A stretch of 64,000 bases of DNA from Candidatus Sneabacter namystus (GCF_008189685.1 NZ_CP043312.1:248001-312000), one strand, 5' to 3'; positions 8,827 through 17,690 are shown, counted from the stretch's first letter. Made by a program: numbers and translations. The notes: generated by a model from the sequence alone, not told the origin.

Positions 8827-9990
8827 ATGATCAATTATCTTCGTTCTCTTATTAAAAAGCACTCTAAACCTAAAAGGGGAGGAGGTGTATTTTCTGTATA
8901 TGGCAGTTATTCCATGCCTTCTCATGCAAGTCCTGCTGACTACAATAGTAACCCTATAGTACATAGATGTGTCAGATTGATAGCTGAGCTATCAAGTCAT
9001 GTGCCATTTACTGTTTGTAGTAAAAGTGCTGGATGTTATGTAAAAAATAAAAAACATTTTTTGAATCAAGTATTAAAAAGGCCCAATCCCAAACAAAGTG
9101 GTGCCGAATTTTTTTCATCTATGATTACAAATCAGTTGTTGTTTGGAGAAGCTTATATTTTGCTTATTATGGCTGATAATTCTAATTGTGAATTGTATTT
9201 ATTAGATAATAAAAATGTTTCTATTATCTCCTCTGATGATGGTTATATGGCATATGTATACGATGTGAACAATGCTCCTCGTTATTACCCAATTGATTCT
9301 TTTACTCAACAAAGCAAAGTATTATCTATAAAAAACTATGATCCAAACAATCCTTCTCATGGTTTGTCCTGTATTGTGCCTGCAAGTACAGCTATTGCTG
9401 TACATAATATGTCAATGCAATGGAATTATTCTCTACTAAAAAATGGCGCTAGGCCAAGTGGTGCAATAGTCGTAAAGGATAGTAGTAGACATTTGAGAGA
9501 TGAACAATTTCAAAGATTAAAAAGTGAAATTGAAGAAAAGTATGGTAGCTCAATGAATGCTGGAAAGCCAATGTTATTAGAAGGTGGATTAGACTGGAAG
9601 GAAATGAGTATGTCACCTAAAGATATGGATTTTTCCGAATCAAAAGATTCTTCCGCAAGGGAAATAGCTTTGTCTTGTGGCGTTCCTCCTCAGCTATTAG
9701 GCATAAAGGGTGATAATACCTACAACAATATGCAAGAAGCTAGAATATCTTTATGGGAGGAAACTGTTATACCACTTTTGACAAGGGTGACAGATTCTTT
9801 AGGGCATTGGTTATCTTACTGGTTGAAAGAAGATATAAGTATCGTGTTTTGCAAAAATGATATCTCAGTCTTAAGTGAAAAAAGAGAGAATTTGTTAGCC
9901 AAAATTTCTAATATTAGTTTTATTAGCTTAAATGAAAAGAGGGCTATGGTGGGTTTACCGCCTGTGAAAGATGGCGATAAGTTGATGTGA
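8827..9990 (+). CDS. HK97-family portal protein, GTA type
   Basis: Portal ring subunit through which DNA enters the capsid, homologous to the GTA portal (gp3 in Rhodobacter). Supporting segments are NPIVHRCVRLIAELSSHVPF near the N-terminus, KRPNPKQSGAEFF, QWNYSLLKNGARPSGAI and IALSCGVPPQLLGI, all typical of HK97 portals. The length of 387 residues fits. I start at the ATG at 8827 (MINYLRSL); an ATG 36 bases upstream is also open. There is no Shine-Dalgarno sequence for either. It is followed by the small packaging protein after 7 bases and by the large terminase, forming one transcription unit. No protease or capsid gene follows. Confidence 0.92.
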   Translation: MINYLRSLIKKHSKPKRGGGVFSVYGSYSMPSHASPADYNSNPIVHRCVRLIAELSSHVPFTVCSKSAGCYVKNKKHFLNQVLKRPNPKQSGAEFFSSMITNQLLFGEAYILLIMADNSNCELYLLDNKNVSIISSDDGYMAYVYDVNNAPRYYPIDSFTQQSKVLSIKNYDPNNPSHGLSCIVPASTAIAVHNMSMQWNYSLLKNGARPSGAIVVKDSSRHLRDEQFQRLKSEIEEKYGSSMNAGKPMLLEGGLDWKEMSMSPKDMDFSESKDSSAREIALSCGVPPQLLGIKGDNTYNNMQEARISLWEETVIPLLTRVTDSLGHWLSYWLKEDISIVFCKNDISVLSEKRENLLAKISNISFISLNEKRAMVGLPPVKDGDKLM

Positions 9991-9997
9991 ATGGATT

Positions 9998-10267
9998 ATG
10001 GATAAAAAGTTGGAAATAGAACGTATTAACGCATGTGCAGTGAAAATTGTAGAGGATTTAGAAAATAGTATAATGGGTGATACATTGCAAGATTTTACAA
10101 AGAAGAAAGATGCAGTAGCCGTATTGCATAAATTAGCTCAATTGCTTATTCAAATTAATAAATTGCGACTTTTAATCGATGAAAAAGGACAAGAGGTAGA
10201 TTTAGAAGATGAGAAATTGATAGAAAATTTTTTAAGAAAAAAGAAGAATGCAATTAACAAGACATAA
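9998..10267 (+). CDS. Small charged helical protein, candidate small terminase subunit
   Basis: This 89-residue protein is almost entirely predicted helix, rich in Lys, Glu, Leu and Ile, with a likely coiled coil (about 36-66, LHKLAQLLIQINKLRLLIDE). It has no membrane segment or recognisable catalytic motif. It sits between portal and large terminase and overlaps the terminase start by 20 bases, so it is probably translationally coupled to it. Rhodobacter GTA has a small, mostly helical TerS (gp1) next to TerL, and this is the natural candidate for that role. The assignment rests on position, size and helical character only. Confidence 0.5.
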   Translation: MDKKLEIERINACAVKIVEDLENSIMGDTLQDFTKKKDAVAVLHKLAQLLIQINKLRLLIDEKGQEVDLEDEKLIENFLRKKKNAINKT

Positions 10268-11654
10268 GTCTTTACTTAAGGCAATTATAAAAAATGATTT
10301 ATCCTCTTTTATTCATAAAGTTTTTACTACGATTAATCCTGGTAGTGAATTTTTTCCTAATTGGCATATTTCTCTTCTTGCTGAATACCTAGAGCAGTTA
10401 TTTACCAGTACAAACAGGAGATTGATCGTAAACGTGCCTCCTAGAAGTTTGAAGTCTGTGTGTATAAGCGTTGCGTGGCCAGCTTGGTTATTAGGCCATG
10501 ATCCCTCTAAAAGGATTATTATTGCAAGTTATTGTGATGCATTGAGCGTTAAGCATTCATTAGATTGTAGAATTGTGATGTCATCTGCATGGTATAAAAA
10601 AGCATTTCCGGATACCGTACTTGGAGGTACAAATACCAAGCGTAAATTTACGACAACTCAAAACGGATTTCGTATGGCCACATCTACCGGAGGCTATTTA
10701 ACAGGTGAGGGGGCAGATGTATTAATAATTGATGATCCACATAATCCTACATATATTCATTCAGAACATGCTAGGGGGAAATTGATACAGTGGTATCGTA
10801 ATACGTTTGCTACAAGATTAAACAATCCTTCAAAAGGAGTCATTGTGCTTGTTATGCAGCGCCTTCATAAAGAAGATTTATCTGGATATCTTATGAAAAG
10901 TAATATGTGGGATTTGTTGAAAATTCCGTCTGTTGCGGATCAAGATTATATCTATCAACGTGGTAAAGTATCTTACGTTTTTAAAAAAAACGAGATTATT
11001 AACAAACACTATTGGTCTTATGATCATATACGTAAGATACAAAAAGATATTGGTAATGATGCTTTTTTTGCTCAATATATGCAATCTCCCGTAGAAGATA
11101 CTTTTAGATTGATTAATAAAACTGATATATTTTTTTATGATGAGGAAATTAAACAATATGATTTACTGCTTCAAAGTTGGGATACGGCCATAAAAGTTAA
11201 CGCTGATAGCGATTTTTCTGTCTGTAGTACATGGAAAATAAGAAATGGAATTATGTATCTTGTAGACATATATAGAGATAAGTTAGAATATCCAGAACTC
11301 AAGGAGGCTATTATTTCCTTACAAGAAGCTTTCTCTTCTGATGTTGTACTTATTGAAGATCATGGTAGCGGCCAATCTATTATTCAAGACTTAAAATCTT
11401 GTTGTCTAATGAATATAGAAGCTATCAGATGTAAAACAGATAAGGTTCATAGAATGATTACCACTCTTCCTCTATTTAGGTCGCAAAAGGTGTTATTGCC
11501 CAAAAACAAGACATTTGTTCATGATCTTGTACTTCCTGAATTACTTAATTTTCCTAAATCTAAGTACGACGATATAGTAGACTCTTTGAGTCAAGCTATT
11601 AACTATTTTAAGTCAACACGACGTGCCAATGAGATGAAAATAAGAGTACTGTAA
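10248..11654 (+). CDS. Phage/GTA large terminase subunit (TerL)
   Basis: DNA-packaging motor, 468 residues. The N-terminal ATPase has a Walker A-like NVPPRSLKS near residue 64 and Walker B plus catalytic acid in VLIIDDPH near 160, followed by the coupling segment IVLVMQRLHKEDL. The C-terminal RNase H-like nuclease retains acidic positions in LLQSWDTA, VLIEDHGSGQS and KYDDIVDSL. All hallmarks are present, so the motor looks intact rather than decaying. Its start overlaps the preceding small gene. It converges tail to tail with secG, whose stop codon is adjacent. It is close to gp2 of the Rhodobacter GTA. Confidence 0.93.
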   Translation: MQLTRHKSLLKAIIKNDLSSFIHKVFTTINPGSEFFPNWHISLLAEYLEQLFTSTNRRLIVNVPPRSLKSVCISVAWPAWLLGHDPSKRIIIASYCDALSVKHSLDCRIVMSSAWYKKAFPDTVLGGTNTKRKFTTTQNGFRMATSTGGYLTGEGADVLIIDDPHNPTYIHSEHARGKLIQWYRNTFATRLNNPSKGVIVLVMQRLHKEDLSGYLMKSNMWDLLKIPSVADQDYIYQRGKVSYVFKKNEIINKHYWSYDHIRKIQKDIGNDAFFAQYMQSPVEDTFRLINKTDIFFYDEEIKQYDLLLQSWDTAIKVNADSDFSVCSTWKIRNGIMYLVDIYRDKLEYPELKEAIISLQEAFSSDVVLIEDHGSGQSIIQDLKSCCLMNIEAIRCKTDKVHRMITTLPLFRSQKVLLPKNKTFVHDLVLPELLNFPKSKYDDIVDSLSQAINYFKSTRRANEMKIRVL

Positions 11655-11936
11655 CTACTTGTTTTTATTCGAAGATGTTACAACTTTTGATATAGTTAAT
11701 TTAGTATTTTCGCTGTTTCCTTTGTGGGATAGTTTCGCCAAAATTAGCGCATTTATGAAGAAAGCACTTACTAAAATTGCAGTTATGATGAGTAAAAATT
11801 TGTTGGTAAGATCTGATGTAGCAGATGGATCAGATACTAGGCCTCCAGTAGTGTCACTACTACTTTTTTGCAATATTACTGCCAATATAATTAATACGGA
11901 CAGTGTACACTGCACAATGAGAAACGAATTAAACAT
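11655..11936 (-). CDS. secG: Preprotein translocase subunit SecG
   Basis: Small inner-membrane partner of SecY and SecE that assists SecA-driven export. It has two membrane segments (about 4-22 and 49-68) separated by the conserved VILQKSSSDTTGGL loop, which is diagnostic for SecG. The length of 93 residues is normal, with a short charged tail. The gene is transcribed leftward, immediately abutting the end of the terminase gene on the other strand. Confidence 0.9.
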   Translation of the reverse strand: MFNSFLIVQCTLSVLIILAVILQKSSSDTTGGLVSDPSATSDLTNKFLLIITAILVSAFFINALILAKLSHKGNSENTKLTISKVVTSSNKNK

Positions 11937-12046
11937 GTACCGATACTTATTTGTTAGAGATGCATTCTATAAGAATATGATATATTTATCAATTGTGTTA
12001 TCCTGAAGCAGAGGTGCTTTTGTGAAGGTACGTTTCTTTATGTGTT

Positions 12047-12077
12047 TTGACATATGCAGTTGTATTTGTTGTATATT
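12047..12077 (+). promoter_or_regulatory. Candidate sigma-70 promoter for the PpiD-like gene
   Basis: TTGACA at 12047-12052 is followed after 17 bases by TGTATA, or after 19 bases by TATATT. It lies about 45 bases before the start codon of the next gene, in the only noncoding stretch here. Confidence 0.45.
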
Positions 12078-12119
12078 GCTTCTTATGCATGTGGCTATTT
12101 ATAGAAAAAGAAAGATGTC

Positions 12120-13496
12120 ATGTTAGGTAATAGGAAAAGGTATTTGTTTGTTGGTTTAGTATGTTTATTAGTACCAGCTTTTTTTATTTCAGATCTTGGA
12201 GGTATTTTACGTAAAACTAAGGATCCAGTTGTAGTTAAGTTTAAAAATTTTCCTCCTTTACGTAAGACAGCATTGCATAAAATTGCACAATCAGAGTATG
12301 CTTCGGATCTCAATTCTATAGATTCACCAGTGTTAGGGAAATTTATAAGAGGATATCTGCTAGAACAGTTTGTACTTCAACATCATGTTGATTGTAGCTT
12401 AGGTGCTATAGAGAAAACAATAAAAAAGCTGCCTGATTTTTGTGGTGGTGACGGTAAATTTTCCGAAGAAAAATTTTCTAGTTACATAGCTAATTTAGGT
12501 ATTACAGAAAAAGAGTATTTGAAAAAATATAAAGCTTGGTTGTTATCAGGGTGTGTTATAGATACTTTGCAAAATTCCTATGTTCCGGAAAAATTAATTG
12601 CAGCTTTAGATAAAAGATTAACTCTAGGTAGAGATGTTATATTTGCATATTTGGACTTGAATGCTTATATTCCTGTGCCAAAGGCTACAGACGAAGATAT
12701 GAAAAGAATTTATTATCGATATGAACAAAGTTTTGCAGTGCCAGAGAAACGTTCTGTTTCTTATTTTGTATTGGATAAAGATTTGCCTGGTAAAAATGGT
12801 TTTGATGTTCTCAAAGCTCTTTATGATAGGGTTGAAGGTATGCAGCCAAATGAAACCATCAAAGACGTAGCTAAAAGTTTTGGTGCGACCGTCAGAGTTG
12901 AAAAAAATGTCAGTTCTTCGTCTTTACTTAAACATCCTGTATTAAAACACGTTGCATCATCTGTTTTTTCTTCCAAAGCAGCTAATGTTAGCCTGCCTGT
13001 CTCTATCGGAAAGCAATTTTTAGTATGGGTTGTGTCTGATATCCGTAAAGGTAGCGTTATACCATTTTCTGAAGCAAAGAAAGAGGTATTGGATCGTTAC
13101 ATAGCTCTGGAAAGAAGAAAAGGAAATATGAAGAAATTTGAGTCAATGGTGCTGCGTTTGTCACAAGAAAAAGCGATTTCAGAAAATGCTTTTTTAAAGC
13201 ATGTTGTGAACACAGGTGCCCAATATGTCACCATCGAAGGTGTACATCCAAGGTGGGGAGCTGAAGAATTACCAGATGAAATTGTTGATTCTTTAGTTGA
13301 TATACCAAAGGGTTCTATCACTCCAGTTTTTTTTGACAAAAAAGAGGAAAAAATATGTGTTTGTTGGGTAAAGAAAGATGTATATATTGGAAGTTCTGGA
13401 GTTGAAAAGGATTCAATCAGGCAGACTTTGTCTAGAAAAATCTTTTCGGAGTTGATAGAAGGCATTTTTACGGAACAGGAGCCGAAATTCCACTAA
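12120..13496 (+). CDS. PpiD/SurA-like periplasmic folding factor
   Basis: 458-residue protein with a single N-terminal membrane anchor (about 8-28), followed by a helical SurA-type N domain (KFIRGYLLEQFVLQHH, KFSEEKFSSYIANLGITEKEYL). This is the layout of PpiD, a chaperone tethered at the Sec translocon exit. The C-terminal half is periplasmic and aligns loosely with the tail of PpiD, but I cannot find a clear parvulin domain. It is also shorter than the roughly 600 residues usual for PpiD. It may be a chaperone that has lost prolyl isomerase activity. secG lies just upstream on the other strand. Confidence 0.7.
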   Translation: MLGNRKRYLFVGLVCLLVPAFFISDLGGILRKTKDPVVVKFKNFPPLRKTALHKIAQSEYASDLNSIDSPVLGKFIRGYLLEQFVLQHHVDCSLGAIEKTIKKLPDFCGGDGKFSEEKFSSYIANLGITEKEYLKKYKAWLLSGCVIDTLQNSYVPEKLIAALDKRLTLGRDVIFAYLDLNAYIPVPKATDEDMKRIYYRYEQSFAVPEKRSVSYFVLDKDLPGKNGFDVLKALYDRVEGMQPNETIKDVAKSFGATVRVEKNVSSSSLLKHPVLKHVASSVFSSKAANVSLPVSIGKQFLVWVVSDIRKGSVIPFSEAKKEVLDRYIALERRKGNMKKFESMVLRLSQEKAISENAFLKHVVNTGAQYVTIEGVHPRWGAEELPDEIVDSLVDIPKGSITPVFFDKKEEKICVCWVKKDVYIGSSGVEKDSIRQTLSRKIFSELIEGIFTEQEPKFH

Positions 13497-13523
13497 ACGT
13501 ATAAGTCGTTAGTAATTGTTATG

Positions 13524-14507
13524 TTATCGCGCAATTAACTCGGCTACTTCAACAGCGTTTGATGCTGCCCCTCTTAATATATTGTTTGCTGTTATCCATA
13601 GTTCAACTGCTTTTTTATTTCTAGGGTGTTGTTTTATTCTGGATACGAACACCTTATCTGTATTTTCCACTTCTTTTGGTGTTGTAACGTCTGTTCTTAC
13701 AATGTATCGTTTTTTTTGATCTAAAAGATATGTTAATTCTTGAAGATTTATTTCATCTTCAAATTCTACGTGTGCTGCTATGCAGTGTCCGTATATAACT
13801 GGCACCCTTGTACATGTTGCTGAAATTAGAATGTTTTGGTTATCAAAGATTTTATTTATTTCTTGTTCTATTTTTATTTCTTCTTCTGTATAGCCATTTT
13901 CACATCTTTTACCAATGTTTGGTATCACATTAAATGCTAACGTATCTTGTTTTGTATAGTTATGCTTATCTCTGTTACGTATCTGTTCTTCAAATTGTTG
14001 TAGTGTTTCTCTTCCAGCTCCTGAGATAGATTGATACGTACAGATAATGGCCTTTACAACCGCTGATAAAGGTTGTATTGCATGTAAAACATGTGCAAGC
14101 GGTATAGTGCAGCAATTAGGAGTAGATATGATTGTACCTAGCATATTTTCTCTCTTATTTGTATTTACACCTGCTATGAGTAAAGGAGTATAATTTTTAA
14201 GCCTAAAATGAGAACTTTTATCTATTATGATAGTTTTATCGTTTAACAAGTTTGGTAATATGCTTGCAGCTAGATCGTCTTTAAGGGCGCTAAAAATTAT
14301 ATTTATCTTGCTGAAATCTGTTTCGTTAAAATCTAAAACTTTTAACTTATACGTTCCGTAAGTTAGAACTCTACCACTCGATTGAGATGATGCTATAGGG
14401 TATATATTGCTAGGCGATACTCCTTTGTTAATTAATAGATTAATTAAATTCGTACCAACAAGCCCTGTAGCTCCTAACACTGCTATTTTGTCTTCTGGTT
14501 GTATCAT
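13524..14507 (-). CDS. asd: Aspartate-semialdehyde dehydrogenase
   Basis: NADPH-dependent reduction of aspartyl phosphate to aspartate semialdehyde, the branch-point step to diaminopimelate, lysine and threonine. An N-terminal Rossmann motif (AVLGATGLVGTN) is followed by the catalytic cysteine in ISTPNCCTIPL near residue 131, QSISGAGRE, and the late CTRVPVIYGHC segment. At 327 residues the length is normal. lysC (62.4 kb) and dapA (42.9 kb) supply the flanking steps, so the diaminopimelate route to peptidoglycan appears to be in use. It is the last gene of a leftward group surA-rsmA-hit-asd, 7 bases after the HIT gene. Confidence 0.94.
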   Translation of the reverse strand: MIQPEDKIAVLGATGLVGTNLINLLINKGVSPSNIYPIASSQSSGRVLTYGTYKLKVLDFNETDFSKINIIFSALKDDLAASILPNLLNDKTIIIDKSSHFRLKNYTPLLIAGVNTNKRENMLGTIISTPNCCTIPLAHVLHAIQPLSAVVKAIICTYQSISGAGRETLQQFEEQIRNRDKHNYTKQDTLAFNVIPNIGKRCENGYTEEEIKIEQEINKIFDNQNILISATCTRVPVIYGHCIAAHVEFEDEINLQELTYLLDQKKRYIVRTDVTTPKEVENTDKVFVSRIKQHPRNKKAVELWITANNILRGAASNAVEVAELIAR

Positions 14508-14514
14508 AATATAG

Positions 14515-14895
14515 TTAAAGCTTTTTCAGCAATTGTGCTTTAGTTTTTTTAGACATAGCATCTATTTCTCCTCCTATTATGTGAACATGAAAATGAGGAA
14601 TAAGCTGATGTTTTCCAAAGTTTGATACTATTCTGTATCCATCATCAAGTTTTGATATTGTTGCTATTTTCTCTATAGTACTAAAAAAATATCTCAATTC
14701 TTCATTTGAAGATCTATGTATAAAATCTTGCATGTCAATGTATGGTTTTTTTGGTATGGCAAGTAAGTGTACCTCTGCTACTGGTTGTATATCTTTAAAT
14801 GCCAAAATAAAATCATCTTCATATATTTTATCAGATGGTAGGTCTCCTCTTAATATTTTTGCGAAAACATTATTGTCATCGTATTTATTAGTCAT
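14515..14895 (-). CDS. HIT-family nucleotide hydrolase (HinT-like)
   Basis: Histidine-triad protein of 126 residues. The active-site motif HFHVHIIGG (His-x-His-x-His) is present near the C-terminus, preceded by the usual nucleotide-binding segments FKDIQPVAEVHLLAIPK and NFGKHQ. HinT-type members hydrolyse adenosine phosphoramidates and aminoacyl-AMP. The gene overlaps rsmA by 4 bases on the same strand, indicating translational coupling. Confidence 0.93.
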   Translation of the reverse strand: MTNKYDDNNVFAKILRGDLPSDKIYEDDFILAFKDIQPVAEVHLLAIPKKPYIDMQDFIHRSSNEELRYFFSTIEKIATISKLDDGYRIVSNFGKHQLIPHFHVHIIGGEIDAMSKKTKAQLLKKL

Positions 14896-15713
14896 GCATC
14901 ACTGTATAAAAGCTCCTTACATCCGCATTCTATCCAATGTTTTGCTAATTGTACATACAGGTCTACTGATATGTTTTCTGCTCGTATGTTACCGTTTATG
15001 GATAAAGCATTAAAAATACAACTAGTGTTGTTCCAGACTCTGGAAAGGGAGGTTTTAATCATTTTTCTACGTTGTGTAAAGGCACTTTTAGTTATGTTTT
15101 CTAGTGCCGTTAGATGCGATGTAGGAATGGGATATTCTTTTTGTGTGAGCAAGATGGTACATGAATCTACCGAAGGCGTTGGATAAAAGAATTGCCTTGG
15201 AATATCCATTAATTTAGAGCAATGAAAAATGGACTGGCATAATACGCTTAGCCTTCCATATTTTTTCGTGTTATGGCTAGCACATACTCGTTCTGCTACT
15301 TCTTTTTGTAAAGTAATAGTCGCGGAACGGATTTTTTTTGCATTGCGTACTATGAAAAGGAGTATCGGAGAGGAAATGTTATAAGGTATGTTGGCAATAA
15401 TATTTGTCGGTTCTGATATCGATAGCAAAAATTTTGACGCAAGTATGTCTTCATAAATTACTTCTAATACTTTGCAACGGCTTTGTAGAGGGGTAAGATA
15501 CTGTTTCATGCGTGTATCTTTTTCTATAGCTATTAATTTTGAGGGGCCTAGCTTTATAATAGATTTTGTTAAATGTCCCGTTCCTGGGCCTATTTCTAGA
15601 ATGCAAGAATTTTTCACCTCAGGAGATGATAGTGCTATCTTGTCACACATAGCGTAACTTAACAGTAAATGTTGCCCTAGACTTTTTTTTAGGTAGGTGT
15701 GTTTTGTTTTCAC
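14892..15713 (-). CDS. rsmA: 16S rRNA adenine dimethyltransferase RsmA (KsgA)
   Basis: SAM-dependent enzyme that dimethylates two adjacent adenines in helix 45 of 16S rRNA, a late check on small-subunit assembly. The N-terminal KKSLGQHLL, the SAM-binding EIGPGTGHLTKSI and the catalytic NIPYNISSPIL motifs are all present. The C-terminal domain has the typical FYPTPSVDS and QRRKMIKTSL segments. The length of 273 residues is normal. It overlaps the surA-like gene upstream and the HIT gene downstream by 4 bases each, so the three are one translational unit; surA-ksgA linkage is widespread in proteobacteria. Confidence 0.96.
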   Translation of the reverse strand: MKTKHTYLKKSLGQHLLLSYAMCDKIALSSPEVKNSCILEIGPGTGHLTKSIIKLGPSKLIAIEKDTRMKQYLTPLQSRCKVLEVIYEDILASKFLLSISEPTNIIANIPYNISSPILLFIVRNAKKIRSATITLQKEVAERVCASHNTKKYGRLSVLCQSIFHCSKLMDIPRQFFYPTPSVDSCTILLTQKEYPIPTSHLTALENITKSAFTQRRKMIKTSLSRVWNNTSCIFNALSINGNIRAENISVDLYVQLAKHWIECGCKELLYSDA

Positions 15714-16678
15714 TTTGTGAGTGATGTTTTGTTGCCTGAAGATGGTTCTTTCATTTCGTAAATTTGCGACCGCTCTAATAAAAGATTATACAGCACCCTT
15801 CCTTCTATTACCTTTTGTAGACTTGAAATTGCTGTTTTTGTATCTTCTATATCTTTTTGATCTAATTCAAGCATCCTTTTTTTCTGTAAAAAAATCATTT
15901 TTTGATATCCCTGAGATTTCCATATTTTGCTATATTCCTGTTCTGGTAACGTATATATCGCTTTTTTTATTTCTGGTTCCATTTCTGATATCATTTTATC
16001 TTGATATATACTTGTTATTGCCTTCTTACTTGCAATATTTGCGACTTTTTTAAATTTTTTATTGTTTCTCAGGTTTTCTAACTGTTTTTTTGCTCCTATT
16101 GTTCCATCAAACTCAATATATTTTACTTGGATTGGATTATCTTTATTTGAAAATGAGAGAATTTTTCTTGCCTCTTGTTCTTTCACGTCCGTTATCCCTT
16201 CTAAAACGTACTCTGTCATCTTTGCTCTAGATATTTTTTTTGTTAGGTATTCTAGTATGTCTTTTTTTTGTAAATAGTTATCATTTAGTAGCGTACTAAA
16301 TTTTTCTTCGGATAGATTATTCATATCGACTATTTGATGCAGTAAGACTTCTGCCTCTAGAGTATGCGTTTTTGCGATTTTTTGAATATTCTTTGGTATC
16401 TTCTCTAGATACTTTTTTAAAATAATATCTTCTGATATGTCAGACAAAGCAAAATCTTCTAAGCTGACGTTGTACATATCCCCCGCTAAATTTACTGCAG
16501 AATGGTTATATGACATTTCTTTATAAAGAAAACGTATTATTTTTTTTCTTAAATCTAGGTCGTATGTTGTTATGGGAGAAGAGTTTACTACTCTGATAAT
16601 CTTTATTTCCTCTGCGTTTGCAGCAGCTAATGTATTACTGGCAGTAAGCAATACGAATAAGGTAGTAATTATTCTCAT
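15710..16678 (-). CDS. SurA-like periplasmic chaperone
   Basis: A cleavable signal peptide (MRIITTLFVLLTASNTLAAA) precedes a helical SurA N-terminal domain that opens with IRVVNSSPITTYDLDLRKK, the signature of this family. The rest is about 250 residues with a weak parvulin-like stretch (IQVKYIEFDGTIGAKKQLENL); key isomerase residues are not obvious. Its role would be to escort unfolded outer-membrane proteins to BamA. Position directly upstream of rsmA, with a 4-base overlap, supports the SurA assignment. I chose the ATG at 16678 for the clean signal peptide; in-frame ATGs at 16690 and 16708 exist. Confidence 0.72.
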   Translation of the reverse strand: MRIITTLFVLLTASNTLAAANAEEIKIIRVVNSSPITTYDLDLRKKIIRFLYKEMSYNHSAVNLAGDMYNVSLEDFALSDISEDIILKKYLEKIPKNIQKIAKTHTLEAEVLLHQIVDMNNLSEEKFSTLLNDNYLQKKDILEYLTKKISRAKMTEYVLEGITDVKEQEARKILSFSNKDNPIQVKYIEFDGTIGAKKQLENLRNNKKFKKVANIASKKAITSIYQDKMISEMEPEIKKAIYTLPEQEYSKIWKSQGYQKMIFLQKKRMLELDQKDIEDTKTAISSLQKVIEGRVLYNLLLERSQIYEMKEPSSGNKTSLTK

Positions 16679-16979
16679 AAAAGAATCCATATAAATAACT
16701 ATAAACAAGTATTATGTATCTAATTTATTAGTTGTAGATGCTACGCTGAGGTGCGTTAATTGGCAAGTTAAAATGTTGATTGTAGAAGCAAGAATATATT
16801 TAGAGAGTGTAGAAATTACATTGATATTGGCTTTTGTGTGTTGTTTAATTAAAGTACCGCTTTGCTCTTGCGGTGTTTTGCTGTTGATGGTAATATCGTC
16901 GCGTAGCTCTTTGGTGTTGGAGTCATTTCGTTTATAAATAAAAACTAAATAATAAATAGTAAGTTGTGTTGTGAAAAAT
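16679..16979. other. About 300-base noncoding stretch between surA-like gene and rpsF
   Basis: No credible gene is present; a leftward frame here mainly mirrors the start of rpsF. The only structure I see is a short hairpin at 16856-16874 (ACCGC, nine-base loop, GCGGT), about 100 bases ahead of rpsF. It could belong to the leader of the ribosomal protein operon. Confidence 0.4.
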
Positions 16980-17387
16980 ATGCCTGAGGAAAATCGTTCG
17001 AACTTTACTGACTTGGCTGACAGATTGTATGAGTTAGTGCTTGTTGTGAAAGGTTCTGTGAGTTCTGAAGATGCCGATAGGATAGCTTTGGATATTCTGA
17101 GCACTTCTTTAAATGTTGAAAAAGCAGTTATAAAAAGAGAGGTGTGGGGTTTTCGTAAGTTGGCGTATCCTATAAAAGACTTTAAACGTGGTCACTATTT
17201 ATTTTTTGGTTTGAAAGCTGACTCAGAGTCTATTCAAAAGTTGAAAAGAAAGTTGGTTAAGTCAAGTGATTTGCTAAGGTATATAGTGTTGCGAGTTAGT
17301 AATATGTCTAGTGAGCCTTCTGCTATTTTGTCTCAGGAGTCTACATCTGGGGCAACGACTAGTGGTAGGGCTGCTTCAAGAAGTTAG
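16980..17387 (+). CDS. rpsF: 30S ribosomal protein S6
   Basis: Small-subunit protein that pairs with S18 on the platform. The ferredoxin-like core is recognisable: LYELVLVVKG, then the signature VWGFRKLAYPIKDFKRGHYL, then LLRYIVLRV. A serine/threonine-rich tail follows. A GTG nine bases upstream of the chosen ATG could also start the protein. It is the first gene of rpsF-rpsR-rplI. Confidence 0.95.
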   Translation: MPEENRSNFTDLADRLYELVLVVKGSVSSEDADRIALDILSTSLNVEKAVIKREVWGFRKLAYPIKDFKRGHYLFFGLKADSESIQKLKRKLVKSSDLLRYIVLRVSNMSSEPSAILSQESTSGATTSGRAASRS

Positions 17388-17420
17388 CTGAAAATTTGAA
17401 CAAGTAAAGTTGTTAGTTTT

Positions 17421-17690
17421 ATGTTTAGTACAGAAAATTCTTCTTCTTCTAATAGCTCCGATCAGGAGGTGAAGATTGTTAAAAGGGCCTTGTTTAGAAA
17501 AAAACGAGGTTGTCCTTTGTTAGCAGCACGTGAAGACGTGAGTTACAAAAATCCTGATTTATTGAGCAAATTTACTTCTGATGGAGGGCGTATCCTGCCT
17601 AGAAGAATTACTGGTGTGTGTGCAAAGAACCAGAAGAAGTTGAAAGGAGCTGTGAAAATTGCTAGATTTTTATCTTTGTTACAGTTTTAG
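17421..17690 (+). CDS. rpsR: 30S ribosomal protein S18
   Basis: 89-residue small-subunit protein, binding partner of S6. It has the S18 signature YKNPDLLSKFTSDGGRILPRRITG followed by NQKKLKGAVKIARFLSLL in shortened view. The N-terminal 20 residues are an unusually serine-rich extension. It retains a CPLL cysteine near residue 31. It lies between rpsF and rplI. Confidence 0.95.
   Translation: MFSTENSSSSNSSDQEVKIVKRALFRKKRGCPLLAAREDVSYKNPDLLSKFTSDGGRILPRRITGVCAKNQKKLKGAVKIARFLSLLQF

Noticed and set aside
11659-12006. 115-codon frame opposite secG
   Set aside because: Antisense to a clear SecG; the part outside secG shows no family features.
16712-17104. 130-codon leftward frame ahead of and across rpsF
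   Set aside because: Its N-terminal third is antisense to rpsF and its sequence is low-complexity; no homology is apparent.
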